Below are positions 16,578 to 26,010 of a stretch of 64,000 nucleotides of DNA, piece after piece. This DNA comes from Halovenus carboxidivorans. Its GTDB lineage: Archaea > Halobacteriota > Halobacteria > Halobacteriales > Haloarculaceae. A program made the position numbers and the translations under genes. The stretch covers positions 102,138-166,137 of the forward strand of contig NZ_WUUT01000004.1 in NCBI RefSeq assembly GCF_009831575.1, read 5' to 3'. The notes under the pieces were generated by a model, which was given only the letters and a program-made list of their open reading frames with translations, was not told the origin of the DNA and searched no databases. Positions within the stretch are counted from its first letter, which is position 1, and each line of letters opens with the position of its first letter.

Positions 16578-17444
16578 TTACTCCGATACGTCGGCGGTGA
16601 CGAGGTAGTAGCCGAGCACGCCGGCGTCGATCAGTCGGTCGATCTCCGCTGATGCGCGGAAACTGTCCAGTTGCGTCTCGGAGACGACGCCTACCACGCT
16701 GAGCAGGCGGCCGACGGGGTGGGCGATCCGCGCGAAACTGCGGCGACGCTCCGTACAGGGCTTGATCCCGTCAGTGAGGTCGTCAATCCGGATTCCCTCG
16801 AACCCGGCCGCCGAAAGCGTCCGCTCGAACTCGTCGATAGCGCCGATCCGGAGTCCGAGCGCGTCGTTGATCGTCTCGACTCGCTCGCGCTCCGCCGCCG
16901 AGAGGCCCTCGCCCGCGCCGGTCAAAAACAGATCGGTAAACGCGACACGGCCGTCGGACCGAAGCACCCGGTTCGCGGCGGCGAGCGCCCGTGCGCGGTC
17001 CGAAGAGTGCGAGAGCGCCTCCAGTCCCCAGACGACATCCACGGAGTCGTCCTCGATGGTGTCGAGGTCGTGGAAGTCGTCGTAGTTGAACCTCGTTCGC
17101 TCCGTGACCCCGTGTTCGGCGGCGTTCTCCCGGGCGAGTCCGAGTTGCGTCTCGCTGATGTTGACGCCGGTCACCTCCGCGCCGTACGCCCGGGCGTTCC
17201 AGACGGAGTCCTCGCCCGCGCCACAGCCGATGTTGAGGATGTGCTCGGAGCCGTCGATTCCGGCCGCCTCGGAGAGCACTCGCATCGTGTTCATCGCCGC
17301 CTCCGCCGGTTCGTCGTGCTCGTCGTCGTAGTACGAGAGGTGTAGACTCCGGTGGCCGCGGTACTCCCACTCCGTCCGGTAGGTCTTCAGGAGTTCGTCG
17401 TAGATGGCCGCGACCTCGTCGGTGTCGAGGTCCGAGTTACTCAT
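16578..17444 (-). CDS. Class I SAM-dependent methyltransferase
   Basis: A 288-residue methyltransferase. Motif I is ILNIGCGAGEDSVW, the acidic strand end lies in AEVTGVNISETQ, and DDSVDVVWGLEALSHSSD is the post-I/motif II area. The layout resembles small-molecule methyltransferases of the sarcosine/dimethylglycine or tocopherol type, with an N-terminal YDELLKTYRTEW helix and a C-terminal helical cap. ATG 17444 is chosen because upstream residues are Arg-rich, out-of-frame-like sequence. A long dyad (17457-17490) starts 12 bases before the ATG and probably covers the promoter. Substrate unknown. Confidence 0.85.
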   Translation of the reverse strand: MSNSDLDTDEVAAIYDELLKTYRTEWEYRGHRSLHLSYYDDEHDEPAEAAMNTMRVLSEAAGIDGSEHILNIGCGAGEDSVWNARAYGAEVTGVNISETQLGLARENAAEHGVTERTRFNYDDFHDLDTIEDDSVDVVWGLEALSHSSDRARALAAANRVLRSDGRVAFTDLFLTGAGEGLSAAERERVETINDALGLRIGAIDEFERTLSAAGFEGIRIDDLTDGIKPCTERRRSFARIAHPVGRLLSVVGVVSETQLDSFRASAEIDRLIDAGVLGYYLVTADVSE

Positions 17445-17456
17445 TATCAGTCGATA

Positions 17457-17490
17457 GGGGAGACACAGCCCTAAGGGTTGGTGTCTCCCC
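17457..17490. promoter_or_regulatory. 34-base dyad over the methyltransferase promoter region
   Basis: Outer arms GGGGAGACAC (17457-17466) and GTGTCTCCCC (17481-17490) are perfect 10-base inverted repeats, and the centre (AGCCCTAAGGGTT) pairs further with one bulge. On the minus strand the central CTTAGG lies about 28 bases before the methyltransferase ATG, where a TATA box is expected, so a protein bound here would block or control transcription. It could alternatively act as a hairpin. No similar copy was seen elsewhere in the window. Confidence 0.5.
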
Positions 17491-17581
17491 GGGACTCCTG
17501 ATCGCCCGTCTCGTGGTGTCCGCTCCCCGTCGAGGGATATCCCGGAACGTACAAGTTCGCGTATCACTGACCGACAACAGA

Positions 17582-18019
17582 ATGAGTCCCTCCCGGCGTG
17601 ACGTACTCGCGCTCTCGGCGAGCGGCGTTGCCGTCTCTCTGTCCGGATGTCTCGACGCCGTCGCGGATTACCTCGGTGCCGATGCGGAAGGGGAGTTCGT
17701 CGTTGCGCTCGCGAACATCCGCCGGCCGTCCGGGGTCGACGACGGACCCGGGACCCCCGAGGACATCGTGGTCCGGATCGATCTCGAAAACCGCCGTCCG
17801 GAGCGTCTCGCCGGACGGATCGAGATGGAGTTGCGGTACGCCCCCGACGGCGAGAGCGCACAGACCTGGACGAAGACCGACTCTATCGAAGCCCGCGGCG
17901 GCACGTCACCCCGAGCACAGTACGTCTTCGAGTCGGCCTACCAGCCCGGCAGCGCCGTCCCCGGCGATTACGAGTTCGACGCCGAGATTGTCGACGTGCG
18001 GCCGGTCGACGCTCGGTGA
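17582..18019 (+). CDS. Tat-exported lipoprotein, 145 aa
   Basis: A short lipoprotein. The signal has a twin-arginine motif (SRRDVLAL, residues 4-11) and a lipobox LSGC ending at Cys23, typical of haloarchaeal Tat lipoproteins. The mature part is a small predicted beta domain (FVVALANIRRPSG, IVVRIDLENRRPE, EMELRYAPDGE, YEFDAEIVDVRP), similar in build to an Ig-like or FxLD-type fold. There is no enzymatic motif. It diverges from the methyltransferase gene and shares the dyad-bearing intergenic region with it. Confidence 0.75.
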   Translation: MSPSRRDVLALSASGVAVSLSGCLDAVADYLGADAEGEFVVALANIRRPSGVDDGPGTPEDIVVRIDLENRRPERLAGRIEMELRYAPDGESAQTWTKTDSIEARGGTSPRAQYVFESAYQPGSAVPGDYEFDAEIVDVRPVDAR

Positions 18020-18029
18020 CGGCCCCGTT

Positions 18030-18037
18030 TTTATATA
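18030..18037 (+). promoter_or_regulatory. TATA box of the 18059 membrane gene
   Basis: TTTATATA is centred about 25 bases before ATG 18059, the standard spacing for a leaderless haloarchaeal transcript. A small dyad, CTCGC-CCC-GCGAG (18038-18050), lies between the box and the start codon. Confidence 0.65.
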
Positions 18038-18058
18038 CTCGCCCCGCGAGCGTTTGGT

Positions 18059-18436
18059 ATGACAACGCACGGAATCGGAACGTCGCTGCTGGTCCTCGCA
18101 GTGAGCCTCCTCATCGGCGGGCTCGCAATCCACGTCGGCGCGAAACTGGCGTTCGCAGCGAAAGACTACGCAGACGCCGTTCTCACGGCGTTGCTCGGTG
18201 CCGTCGCGTGGACGGTCGTCGACATCGCCTTCGCAGCGGTCGGGATCGGCGGGCTGTTCGCGTCGATTGCCGGCCTGCTGGTGTGGATCTCGGTCGTCAG
18301 ATGGCAGTACAGCGTCGGCTGGATTCGCGCGGCAATCGTCGGGGTCGGTGCCTGGCTGTCCGCGCTCGTCGTCCTCGGGATCCTCGGCATCGTCGGTGTC
18401 GGCGGACTGGACGCCTTCGGCGTCCCGGGGGCCTGA
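18059..18436 (+). CDS. Four-TM membrane protein, 125 aa
   Basis: An integral membrane protein with four hydrophobic helices (about residues 8-30, 40-62, 63-84 and 88-115) and few charged residues. It matches no family that I can name. The start is set by the strong TATA box at 18030-18037. The following nnr gene begins 37 bases after the stop on the same strand, but the two have no obvious functional link. Confidence 0.65.
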   Translation: MTTHGIGTSLLVLAVSLLIGGLAIHVGAKLAFAAKDYADAVLTALLGAVAWTVVDIAFAAVGIGGLFASIAGLLVWISVVRWQYSVGWIRAAIVGVGAWLSALVVLGILGIVGVGGLDAFGVPGA

Positions 18437-18473
18437 CCACACAGTTTTTGTCACGCCAGCCATAGGCCGGCGT

Positions 18474-19907
18474 ATGATTGCCGGCTCGGAGATGGCGGTC
18501 GTCGACGCGAACGCGGCCGCACTGGGTGTACCACGCAAACAGCTCATGGAGTCGAGCGGCAACGCGACCGCTCGCGTCGCCCGCACCCTCGTCGACGAGG
18601 GCGACTCGATCACTATCGTCGCCGGCCGTGGCAACAACGGCGGTGACGCCTTCGTCGCCGCCCGGTTTCTGGAGGGGTTCGACGTCGACGTCCTGCTGCT
18701 CGGTCGTGCGGAGACCATCGGGACCGAAATCGCACGGGAGAACTGGGCGGCGCTCGAACCCGCTGACTGTCGCCGCGAGGAGATCAGAGACTCCTCGGGG
18801 GTCGACCTCGGAGACCCGGATCTGATCGTCGACGCGATGCTCGGGACCGGCGTCACCGGATCGCTCCGGGAACCGGAGGCGACCGCTGCCGCGGCGATCA
18901 ACGACAGCGACGCGACCGTGCTGTCCGTCGACGTGCCGTCGGGGTTCAACGCGGAATCCGGGACGTACCCCGACGACGCCGTTCAGGCCGATCACGTCGT
19001 CACGTTCCACGAGACCAAACCCGGCCTGCCGGATCTCGACGTGCCGGTGACTGTCGCGGATATCGGGATTCCCGAGGCGGCGAGCGAGTTCGTCGAACGA
19101 GGCGACTTGCTCCGACTCTCTCGGGATCCCGACAGCCACAAGGGCGACCACGGCGAGGTGCTGGTGATCGGCGGCGGCCCCTACGTCGGTGCGCCGGCGC
19201 TCGCCGGGCAGGCCGCGTTGCGTGCCGGAGCCGACCTAGTCCGGGTCGCCTGCCCGACGGCGGTCGCCCACGAGGTCCAGGGGTACAGCGAGGATCTGAT
19301 CGTCCGCCCGGTCGAAGGCCGGGAGTTCGAGCCGGGTCACGTGGGACAGGTCATGGAGTTCGCCGCCGAACACGACACGCTCGTCATCGGTCCCGGCCTC
19401 GGTGACTCCGAGTCGACGCTCGAAGCCGCCGAGGCGATTCTCACCGCCTTCACCGGCACCGCCGTCGTCGATGCCGACGCGCTGGAACTGGTCCCCGACA
19501 TCGAGACCGAAGCGACGCTGATCTGTACGCCACACCAGGGCGAACTGGCGAAGATGGGCGGCCCGAGCGCCGAAGACTGGCGCGAGCGTCGCGACGCCGT
19601 CGAGGAGTTCGCCGCCGAACTCGGTCACACGCTGCTCGTGAAGGGCAACCGGGATATCGTCTCCGACGGCGACCGAACGCGGGTCAACCGCACGGGCAAC
19701 CCCGGCATGACCGTCGGCGGGACCGGCGACATCCTCGCCGGCACGACCGGCGCGCTCGCTGCCAGACAGGAGCCGATTCACGCCGCGGGCCTGGCCGCGT
19801 ACGTCGCCGGACGGGCTGGCGATATCGTCGCCGAACAGCACGGCGACGGGCTGATTGCGAGCGATCTGCTGGAGGCGACTCCAGCGGCGATGCAGTACGA
19901 CGAGTGA
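18474..19907 (+). CDS. nnr: Bifunctional NAD(P)HX epimerase / NAD(P)HX dehydratase
   Basis: A 477-residue two-domain repair enzyme. The N-terminal YjeF-type epimerase (about 1-210) shows GRGNNGGDAFVAARFL and LSVDVPSGFNAESG. The C-terminal carbohydrate-kinase-like dehydratase (about 220-477) shows HKGDHGEVLVIGGGPYVGAP, VIGPGLGDSE, TPHQGELAK and the NPGMTVGGTGDILAGTTGA nucleotide-binding loop. Together they restore hydrated NADH and NADPH: one domain epimerises NAD(P)HX, the other dehydrates it with ADP or ATP. Length is normal for the fused prokaryotic form. It is one of several NAD-related genes in the window. Confidence 0.93.
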   Translation: MIAGSEMAVVDANAAALGVPRKQLMESSGNATARVARTLVDEGDSITIVAGRGNNGGDAFVAARFLEGFDVDVLLLGRAETIGTEIARENWAALEPADCRREEIRDSSGVDLGDPDLIVDAMLGTGVTGSLREPEATAAAAINDSDATVLSVDVPSGFNAESGTYPDDAVQADHVVTFHETKPGLPDLDVPVTVADIGIPEAASEFVERGDLLRLSRDPDSHKGDHGEVLVIGGGPYVGAPALAGQAALRAGADLVRVACPTAVAHEVQGYSEDLIVRPVEGREFEPGHVGQVMEFAAEHDTLVIGPGLGDSESTLEAAEAILTAFTGTAVVDADALELVPDIETEATLICTPHQGELAKMGGPSAEDWRERRDAVEEFAAELGHTLLVKGNRDIVSDGDRTRVNRTGNPGMTVGGTGDILAGTTGALAARQEPIHAAGLAAYVAGRAGDIVAEQHGDGLIASDLLEATPAAMQYDE

Positions 19908-19910
19908 AAA

Positions 19911-19924
19911 GGCCGTCAGCGGCC
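19911..19924 (+). terminator. GC hairpin after nnr
   Basis: GGCCG-TCAG-CGGCC forms a perfect 5-bp stem with a 4-base loop just after the nnr stop codon and before the convergent transducer stop at 19945. There is no T run, so termination is only suggested. Confidence 0.3.
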
Positions 19925-19944
19925 GCGTTCGAACCCGCCGGCGC

Positions 19945-21831
19945 TCACACTTCCGTCTGGGGGCCCGCCCGCTGTGTGTCGGTCCGGAACTTGGCGGTTT
20001 CCGACGCCAGTTCCGAGGCGTAGGCCGAGACGTCTTCTGCCGCCGACGCCGCCTCTCCGATAGCGGCGGTCTGCTGTTCGGTCGCCGCCGACATCGCCTG
20101 GGTCTCCTCGGCCGTCTCATCGCTGTACGTGGAGACTTCGTCCGCCATCGCGACCATCTGCTCGATCGATTTGGACTGGTCGTCGGTGGCGTCGCTGATC
20201 TCCGCGACGCCCTGTTCGACCTCCTCGATCGCCGTGCTGATCTCACCGAAGACCGTGATGGCCTCCTGTATCGTCTCCGCTCCCCGTTCGACTCGGCTCT
20301 TGACCTCCTCGGCCTCCTCGGTCGCCGCGCTAGTGCGCTCCTGGACCGTCGTCACGCGCTGTTCGATGTCGTCGGTCGCCTCGGACACGTCCTCGGCCAG
20401 CCCTTTGATCTCGTCGGCGACGACCGCGAACCCGCTTCCCGCCTCGCCAGCGCGTGCGGCCTCGATAGAGGCGTTCAGCGCGAGCATGTTCGTCTGCTCT
20501 GCGATGTCGTCGATGAGGTCGACGATCTCGATGATCTCGGACATCTCCGAGTCGAGTGACTCGACCTGCGTCGTCAGTTCCTCGGTCTGCTTCTCGATCA
20601 TCTCGATCTCTTCGGTCGCCTCCGTCGCCGCCCGCTCGCCCTCCGCGCCCTGTTCGGCCGCGCGGTTCGCCGTCTCCGCGGTCTCCTCGGCGCTCGCGGC
20701 GACCTCCTCGACGCTCGCGGACACCTCGGTCATCTCCGTCGCCAGTTCGTCGAGCGTCTCGCTCTGTGACTCCGCGCTCGCGGCCACCTGCTGGGCCGAC
20801 TCCGCGAGTTCGCCGCTGGCGCGCTCGACTTCGTCCGTGTTGGCCTTGGTGTCCTCGCTCAGTGTGTCGACCTCCTCGGCGACAGACTGGACCCGCGTGA
20901 TCGTCGCCTCCCACTCGTCGAGCATCCGGTTGAACTCGCGTGCAATCTCGCTCATGGCCTCGCTGTCCACGTCCTCGTCGAGCCGCTGGGTCAGGTCGCC
21001 GTCGGCACACTGGCGGATGGTCTCGCCGTACTTCTCGGAGAGGGTCTCGTTCAGTTCCGCCATCTGCTGTTGCTGGCGTTCCAGTTCCTCCTGCCGGCGC
21101 TCGGCTTCCTCTCTCGCGCGTTCGGCCTCGGCACGTTGCTCCTCTGCCGCTTCGCGCTGTTCCTCGATGTCTGCTTTCGCCGCCTCGACCTCCGCCATTC
21201 GGGCCTCGACCTCGTCACGGGCCTGGCTGAGCGACTGCCAACTCGTCAGGATTGCGCCGACCAACATCAGCACGAACATGGCGTGAATCAGCCCCCAGAT
21301 CTCGGGGTTCGCCATCGCGGCCGGGTGGTTGTAGACCTGGATCCGGCCGATCAGGCCGAACACGCTGTGCTGGAAGGCGACGTAGCCGACGGCGACCACG
21401 AAGGGGAGCCAGTCCTCGTAGACCGCGACGACGCCGACGCCGACGAAATACAGGAAGTGCGCTTCGATGAACCCCCCGGAGAAATGCGCCAGAAGCGCCG
21501 CCGTCGTCATGAACGCGAACGAACCGAGCGCCGACCGTACCCGCCGCGGCAAGACGGGCACGGCTGCCACGCCAACGATTGCGAGCAACAGCCCGATGCC
21601 GACGACACTCTCGACGAGTGGGATCGTCGGGAGCGTCGCCCCTGTGATCTGTTCCGTTCCGGTGAACCGGCTGATCGCAAACAGAATCGGTGCCTGAATC
21701 GCGATGACCAGAAGGATACCCCGGTGCCGTCTTCGGTACGTTCCCCCGTCGATCCGCGTCCCGTTGGGGAGATTCTCGACGAATCTCCGTACCATATCGC
21801 TTGCGTCCGCAACCCCTTCGGCTCGTGCCAT
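19945..21831 (-). CDS. Methyl-accepting transducer with six-TM N-terminal sensor domain
   Basis: A 628-residue halobacterial transducer (Htr). Residues about 35-205 contain six hydrophobic segments without a large extracellular domain, so the sensor lies in the membrane or a partner protein supplies it. A long Glu/Ala/Arg coiled-coil (210-270) leads to a HAMP-like [18 protein letters not shown] segment, then the signalling domain with the hairpin tip [15 protein letters not shown] and [15 protein letters not shown]. It signals to CheA/CheW. No receptor gene lies beside it. Upstream, an inverted repeat (21837-21881) overlaps the likely promoter. Confidence 0.9.
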   Translation of the reverse strand: MARAEGVADASDMVRRFVENLPNGTRIDGGTYRRRHRGILLVIAIQAPILFAISRFTGTEQITGATLPTIPLVESVVGIGLLLAIVGVAAVPVLPRRVRSALGSFAFMTTAALLAHFSGGFIEAHFLYFVGVGVVAVYEDWLPFVVAVGYVAFQHSVFGLIGRIQVYNHPAAMANPEIWGLIHAMFVLMLVGAILTSWQSLSQARDEVEARMAEVEAAKADIEEQREAAEEQRAEAERAREEAERRQEELERQQQQMAELNETLSEKYGETIRQCADGDLTQRLDEDVDSEAMSEIAREFNRMLDEWEATITRVQSVAEEVDTLSEDTKANTDEVERASGELAESAQQVAASAESQSETLDELATEMTEVSASVEEVAASAEETAETANRAAEQGAEGERAATEATEEIEMIEKQTEELTTQVESLDSEMSEIIEIVDLIDDIAEQTNMLALNASIEAARAGEAGSGFAVVADEIKGLAEDVSEATDDIEQRVTTVQERTSAATEEAEEVKSRVERGAETIQEAITVFGEISTAIEEVEQGVAEISDATDDQSKSIEQMVAMADEVSTYSDETAEETQAMSAATEQQTAAIGEAASAAEDVSAYASELASETAKFRTDTQRAGPQTEV

Positions 21832-21836
21832 AACTT

Positions 21837-21881
21837 ACCAAAAATAGCCAACCCGTATGAATACTCCGGCCGTATTTTGGT
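21837..21881. promoter_or_regulatory. Inverted repeat upstream of the transducer gene
   Basis: ACCAAAAATA (21837-21846) and TATTTTGGT (21873-21881) are inverted copies, with one A difference in run length and a 26-base spacer, immediately upstream of the transducer ATG at 21831. The AT-rich arms stand out in this GC-rich sequence and bracket the zone where its TATA and BRE elements should lie. Confidence 0.4.
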
Positions 21882-22022
21882 TATTGAAAACGGCACTGGG
21901 CCGTCTGCGGCCGTCTACCTCACATGTTCGGCCCGCTCCGGGTTTCGGCGGTGGTGCCCTCCCGACGGCTGGCCGGCACCGACTCCGACGGTCTTAATCC
22001 CGTCAGGCCCAATTCGAATACG

Positions 22023-24878
22023 ATGACAAACGGCGCGCAGAGCGGCCGGATCGACGACGCGGCCGCGGCGTTCAGCCTGCTCGGCACCGAACTCCGGTCG
22101 GCGCTGTCCGAACGGGGCTTCGAGACGCCGACGGAGCCACAGCGCCGCGCCCTTCCGCCCCTGGTCGACGGCGAGAACGTCGTCGTCGTCGCGCCCACCG
22201 GCAGCGGCAAGACCGAGACGGCGATGTTACCGGTCTTCGACGCCATCGTCGGGGAGGATACCTTCGGTATCAGCGCGCTGTATATCACCCCGCTGCGGGC
22301 GCTCAACCGCGACATGGAGCAGCGCCTGGAGTGGTGGGGCCGGACGCTTGACATCGATATCGACATCCGTCACGGCGACACCTCAGACTACCAGCGCCAG
22401 CAACAGGCCGAGAACCCGCCGGACGTGCTCGTGACGACCCCAGAGACACTGCAGGCGATGTTCACCGGCGAGAAGCTCCGCCGGGCGCTCGAAGACGTCG
22501 AGCACGTCGTGATCGACGAGATTCACGAACTCGCGGTCTCGAAGCGGGGGGCACAGCTCTCGGTCGGTCTGGAGCACCTGCGCGAACTCGCCGGTCCGTC
22601 GCAGCGGATCGGCCTCTCCGCGACGGTCGACGACCCCGACGAGATCGGGAAACTGCTCACCGGCGACCGCGAGTACACCGTCGCGGGCGTCGATATCGGC
22701 AGCGAACTCGACATCGACGTGCGCTGTCCGACGCCGACCGAGGAAGACGAACGGATCGCCAGCGAACTCGTCACCGACCCCGAAATCGCGAGCCACGTCC
22801 GCGCTATCGACGAGATCATCTCGGAGAACGAGGCGACGCTGGTCTTCGTCAACACGCGACAGACCGCCGAGGCGATCGGCTCGCGGCTCAAGGAGTACGG
22901 CACCGACATCGGCATCCACCACGGCTCGCTCGCCAAGGAGACCCGCATCGAGATCGAATCCCGGTTCAAAGACGGCGACATCGCCGGACTGATGTGTACC
23001 TCCTCGATGGAGCTAGGGATCGACGTGGGCCACGTCGACCACGTCGTCCAGTACAACAGCCCCCGGCAGGTGACTCGGTTGCTCCAGCGGATCGGTCGCG
23101 CCGGCCACCGCGAAGACGCGATATCGAGCGGTACGATCATCGCAAGCCACCCCGACGACGTGCTCGAATCGCTCGTCATCGGCCACAGCGCACAGGACGG
23201 CCACGTCGAACCCGCCGCGATCCACCACGGTAGCCTCGACACCGTCGCCAACCAGATCGCCGGCCTCGTGATGGGCTTCGGCGAGATTCAGGCGATGCGG
23301 GCCTACGAGATCATCACCCGCGCCTACCCGTTTCAGGATCTCTCCGAGGAGCAGTTCAAACAGATCGTCCGCGAGATTGCCGACAACCGGATCGTCTGGC
23401 TGGAAGCGGACGACGACCGTCTGGAGAAGCGCCGGGGAACCTGGCAGTACTTCTATCAGAATCTCTCGATGATCCCCGACGAGGCGACCTACGACGTCGA
23501 GGACGTCGTCAGCGGCCGACAGGTCGGCACCCTCGACGAGCGGTTCGTCGTCAACTTCGCCGAACCCGGCGAGATCTTCATCCAGGGCGGGGAGATGTGG
23601 CGGATCACCGAGGTCGACGAAGAGGAGGAGGTGGTGACCGTCTCTCCAATCGAGGACCCTGCGGGCGAGGTCCCCTCCTGGACCGGCCAGGAGATCCCCG
23701 TCACCAGGCAGGTCGCCGAAGGCGTCGGGGAGTTGCGGGCCGTGGCGAGCGACCAACTCGCCGCCGGGGGATCGGATACGTCGGTCGCACGGGATCTCAC
23801 CCGTCGATACGAGTTCGGCCCGGAGACGATCACCGCCGGACTGGAGCAGTTGAGCGACCAGGCGGAGGCCGGTTACCCCGTCGCAACTGACGATCGAATC
23901 GTCGTCGAAGGCGGGGCCGGGTCGCTCGTCGTCAACGCCTGTTTCGGCCACAAGATCAACGAGACGCTCGGCAGACTACTCTCGGCACTGTTAGGCCAGC
24001 GAACCGGGTCGAGCGTCGGCATGGAGATCGACCCCTACCGTATCGAACTCGACGTGCCCCACGGCATCTCGCTGGCCGACGCCGAGGAAGTCCTCCGCGA
24101 TACCGACCCCGAGCACGTCCGGGGGCTCATCGAACTGAGCCTGAAAAACGCCGACGCGCTGAAGTTCAAACTCGCACAGGTCGCGGCGACGTTCGGCGCG
24201 CTCAAGCGCTGGCGGGGCACTGGCTCGACTAGCTTCGGGAAAACCCGCCTGCTCGACGCGCTCGAAGACACGCCGGTCTACGACGAGGCGCTCCGTGAAC
24301 TCATCCACGAGGAACTCTCCATCGAGGGCGCACAGGACGTGCTTCGCGGCGTGCAGTCCGGCGAGATTGCCGTCGAGACGGTCGGGGAACACACGCCGGT
24401 CGGAACCGGCGGTCGCGGCTCCGGAACGGAGCTTCTGACTCCGGAAAACGCCGACGCCAGCGTCATCGAGACGGTCAAAGAGCGCCTGCAGAACGACCGC
24501 GTGATCCTGTTCTGTCTGCACTGCCAGGAGTACGAGCGGACCAAGCCGGTCAAGCGCGTCCGCGACCAGCCCAGTTGTCCCAACTGCGAGTCGACACAGA
24601 TCGCCGCGCTCAACCCCTGGGACGACGAGACGGTCGCGGCGGTGCGGGCCGACGAGAAAGGCGACGACCAGGAGAAACAGACCGAACGAGCCTACAAGGC
24701 CGCGAGTCTGGTCCAGAGCCACGGCAAACGGGCGGTCATCGCGCTCGCGGCGCGTGGCGTCGGGCCACGCAACGCCGCGCGGATCATCAACAAACTCCGC
24801 GAGGACGAGGACGATTTCTACCGGGATATTCTCTCGCGAGAACGGGAGTACGCCCGGACGCGCTCCTTCTGGGAGTAG
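22023..24878 (+). CDS. lhr: Lhr-type DEAD/DEAH-box ATP-dependent helicase
   Basis: A 951-residue superfamily 2 helicase. Residues 1-240 hold the first RecA domain with the Q-motif region (TPTEPQRRALPPL), Walker A APTGSGKT (57-64), TPLRALNRDM and the Walker B DEIHEL. The second RecA domain contains TSSMELGIDVG and RIGRAGHR, the Lhr hallmark. A winged-helix and Lhr-core region follow, and residues about 829-860 contain CLHC and CPNC, a probable zinc ribbon. Lhr proteins unwind DNA or DNA-RNA hybrids in repair. I choose ATG 22023; the frame upstream is not family-like. Confidence 0.9.
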   Translation: MTNGAQSGRIDDAAAAFSLLGTELRSALSERGFETPTEPQRRALPPLVDGENVVVVAPTGSGKTETAMLPVFDAIVGEDTFGISALYITPLRALNRDMEQRLEWWGRTLDIDIDIRHGDTSDYQRQQQAENPPDVLVTTPETLQAMFTGEKLRRALEDVEHVVIDEIHELAVSKRGAQLSVGLEHLRELAGPSQRIGLSATVDDPDEIGKLLTGDREYTVAGVDIGSELDIDVRCPTPTEEDERIASELVTDPEIASHVRAIDEIISENEATLVFVNTRQTAEAIGSRLKEYGTDIGIHHGSLAKETRIEIESRFKDGDIAGLMCTSSMELGIDVGHVDHVVQYNSPRQVTRLLQRIGRAGHREDAISSGTIIASHPDDVLESLVIGHSAQDGHVEPAAIHHGSLDTVANQIAGLVMGFGEIQAMRAYEIITRAYPFQDLSEEQFKQIVREIADNRIVWLEADDDRLEKRRGTWQYFYQNLSMIPDEATYDVEDVVSGRQVGTLDERFVVNFAEPGEIFIQGGEMWRITEVDEEEEVVTVSPIEDPAGEVPSWTGQEIPVTRQVAEGVGELRAVASDQLAAGGSDTSVARDLTRRYEFGPETITAGLEQLSDQAEAGYPVATDDRIVVEGGAGSLVVNACFGHKINETLGRLLSALLGQRTGSSVGMEIDPYRIELDVPHGISLADAEEVLRDTDPEHVRGLIELSLKNADALKFKLAQVAATFGALKRWRGTGSTSFGKTRLLDALEDTPVYDEALRELIHEELSIEGAQDVLRGVQSGEIAVETVGEHTPVGTGGRGSGTELLTPENADASVIETVKERLQNDRVILFCLHCQEYERTKPVKRVRDQPSCPNCESTQIAALNPWDDETVAAVRADEKGDDQEKQTERAYKAASLVQSHGKRAVIALAARGVGPRNAARIINKLREDEDDFYRDILSREREYARTRSFWE

Positions 24879-24879
24879 C

Positions 24880-25440
24880 TCACTCCCGCACGTCCCGGCG
24901 CATCGCAATCTCGAACCACGGACAGAGCCGGAGTTGGCGGTACCACTGCGGGTTCTCGTGGAGTCGCTCGTACGGCACCCACATGACGCCGCCGACCTCC
25001 TCCGGGTCGGGATCGATTTCCGTGTCCGCGAGCGTCGCCTGCAGGACCGCACAGACCTCGTGTTCGACGCCGGCGTTCTCGTAGTAGCGTTTGTACTCGA
25101 AGCGGTCGGTCACTCGCAGGTCGTCGTACTGGTCGGGTTCGATCCCGAGTTCCTCCTCGAGACGGACCGTTGCGGCCTCGACCTGTGACTGTCCCTCGAC
25201 GGGGTGGGAGGCGACGGTCCCGTCCCAGAACGTGTCCCAGAGGCGTTTGTCGGGGCTGCGCTGTGCGAGGAGAATGCGGCCCTGCTCGTCGAACAGAAGC
25301 GTCGTAAACGCCCGGTGTCGGATCCCGTCGCCAGTGTGTGCGTCCAGTCGGTTGACCATTCCCTGTTTGTTGTCGTCCGCGTCGACAGCGATCACGTCCT
25401 GCATCGCGTTCTCGTGATCGGCGTCTCCCTGGCCAGTCAT
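24880..25440 (-). CDS. idi: Isopentenyl-diphosphate isomerase type 1-like Nudix protein lacking the catalytic Cys
   Basis: A 186-residue Nudix protein with IDI-1 features: HRAFTTLLFDEQG (metal-binding His42), the Nudix-like VEAATVRLEEELGI (87-100) and EHEVCAVL with Glu126/Glu128, matching the catalytic Glu of the E. coli enzyme. In that enzyme a catalytic Cys precedes the GHP motif; here the motif is TVASHP and the residue is Ala77. The enzyme would interconvert IPP and DMAPP for archaeal lipids if active. A type 2 IDI could exist elsewhere. It ends one base from the convergent lhr stop. Family fit is strong, activity is uncertain. Confidence 0.8.
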   Translation of the reverse strand: MTGQGDADHENAMQDVIAVDADDNKQGMVNRLDAHTGDGIRHRAFTTLLFDEQGRILLAQRSPDKRLWDTFWDGTVASHPVEGQSQVEAATVRLEEELGIEPDQYDDLRVTDRFEYKRYYENAGVEHEVCAVLQATLADTEIDPDPEEVGGVMWVPYERLHENPQWYRQLRLCPWFEIAMRRDVRE

Positions 25441-25578
25441 TATACGTCCAATACAGGAGGGGCTTCATACCGTCTTCGCTTTTGACGCTCTCGGAGGCCG
25501 TCCACGAAGGTGGCCGGCGGACGGACGACAGCCACCCGTCTGACGCATCTCTATTAGTCCGCGGTCACGAGTGCCCGT

Positions 25579-26010
25579 ATGAGCAGCGAGTCACGACCGA
25601 ACGTCGATCACGACCCCCACGCCGACTGTACCGCCTGCGGGGCGGCGCTGGCCGAGCAACGGCTTGCACTCCAGACATACCCCGAGGCCGGGGAGAACTC
25701 GATTGCGGGGCTGTCCGCCGGTGGACTGCTGTACTGTCCCGACTGCGCGAGCGAACCGGTCGAACTGCTCGCCGCCTGGGACGATCACGCGCACCCACCG
25801 ATCGACGCCGACCGTTCCATCGGCGGCGGCTATCGGGAGATCCGGGACCGCTGCAGTTTCTGTGCTGAGGAGCTCGGCTCCGCTCCCGTCGTCGGCGTCG
25901 AACTCTACCGCCGACCCAGCGATACGCTGCCGGCGTACGCCAACTACACGCTCTGTTCGGACTGTAAGGAGGTCTTCGAGGAGTTTCTGGCGAACGTCCG
26001 CGGCCGGTAG
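25579..26010 (+). CDS. Zinc-finger-like protein with three CxxC motifs, 143 aa
   Basis: A 143-residue soluble protein with CTACGA (residues 17-20), CPDCAS (about 53-56), CSFCAE and CSDCKE pairs. Four CxxC pairs arranged in two halves suggest two treble-clef or zinc-ribbon modules. The sequence between them is hydrophilic, with no catalytic signature. Its end abuts the convergent MinD-like gene (stops at 26010 and 26011). I do not recognise the family; a nucleic-acid or protein-binding role is the simplest guess. Confidence 0.65.
   Translation: MSSESRPNVDHDPHADCTACGAALAEQRLALQTYPEAGENSIAGLSAGGLLYCPDCASEPVELLAAWDDHAHPPIDADRSIGGGYREIRDRCSFCAEELGSAPVVGVELYRRPSDTLPAYANYTLCSDCKEVFEEFLANVRGR

Noticed and set aside
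17445-17861. N-terminal extension of the methyltransferase
   Set aside because: Arg-rich shadow without similarity; the dyad and a probable TATA at 17457-17490 place the promoter there.
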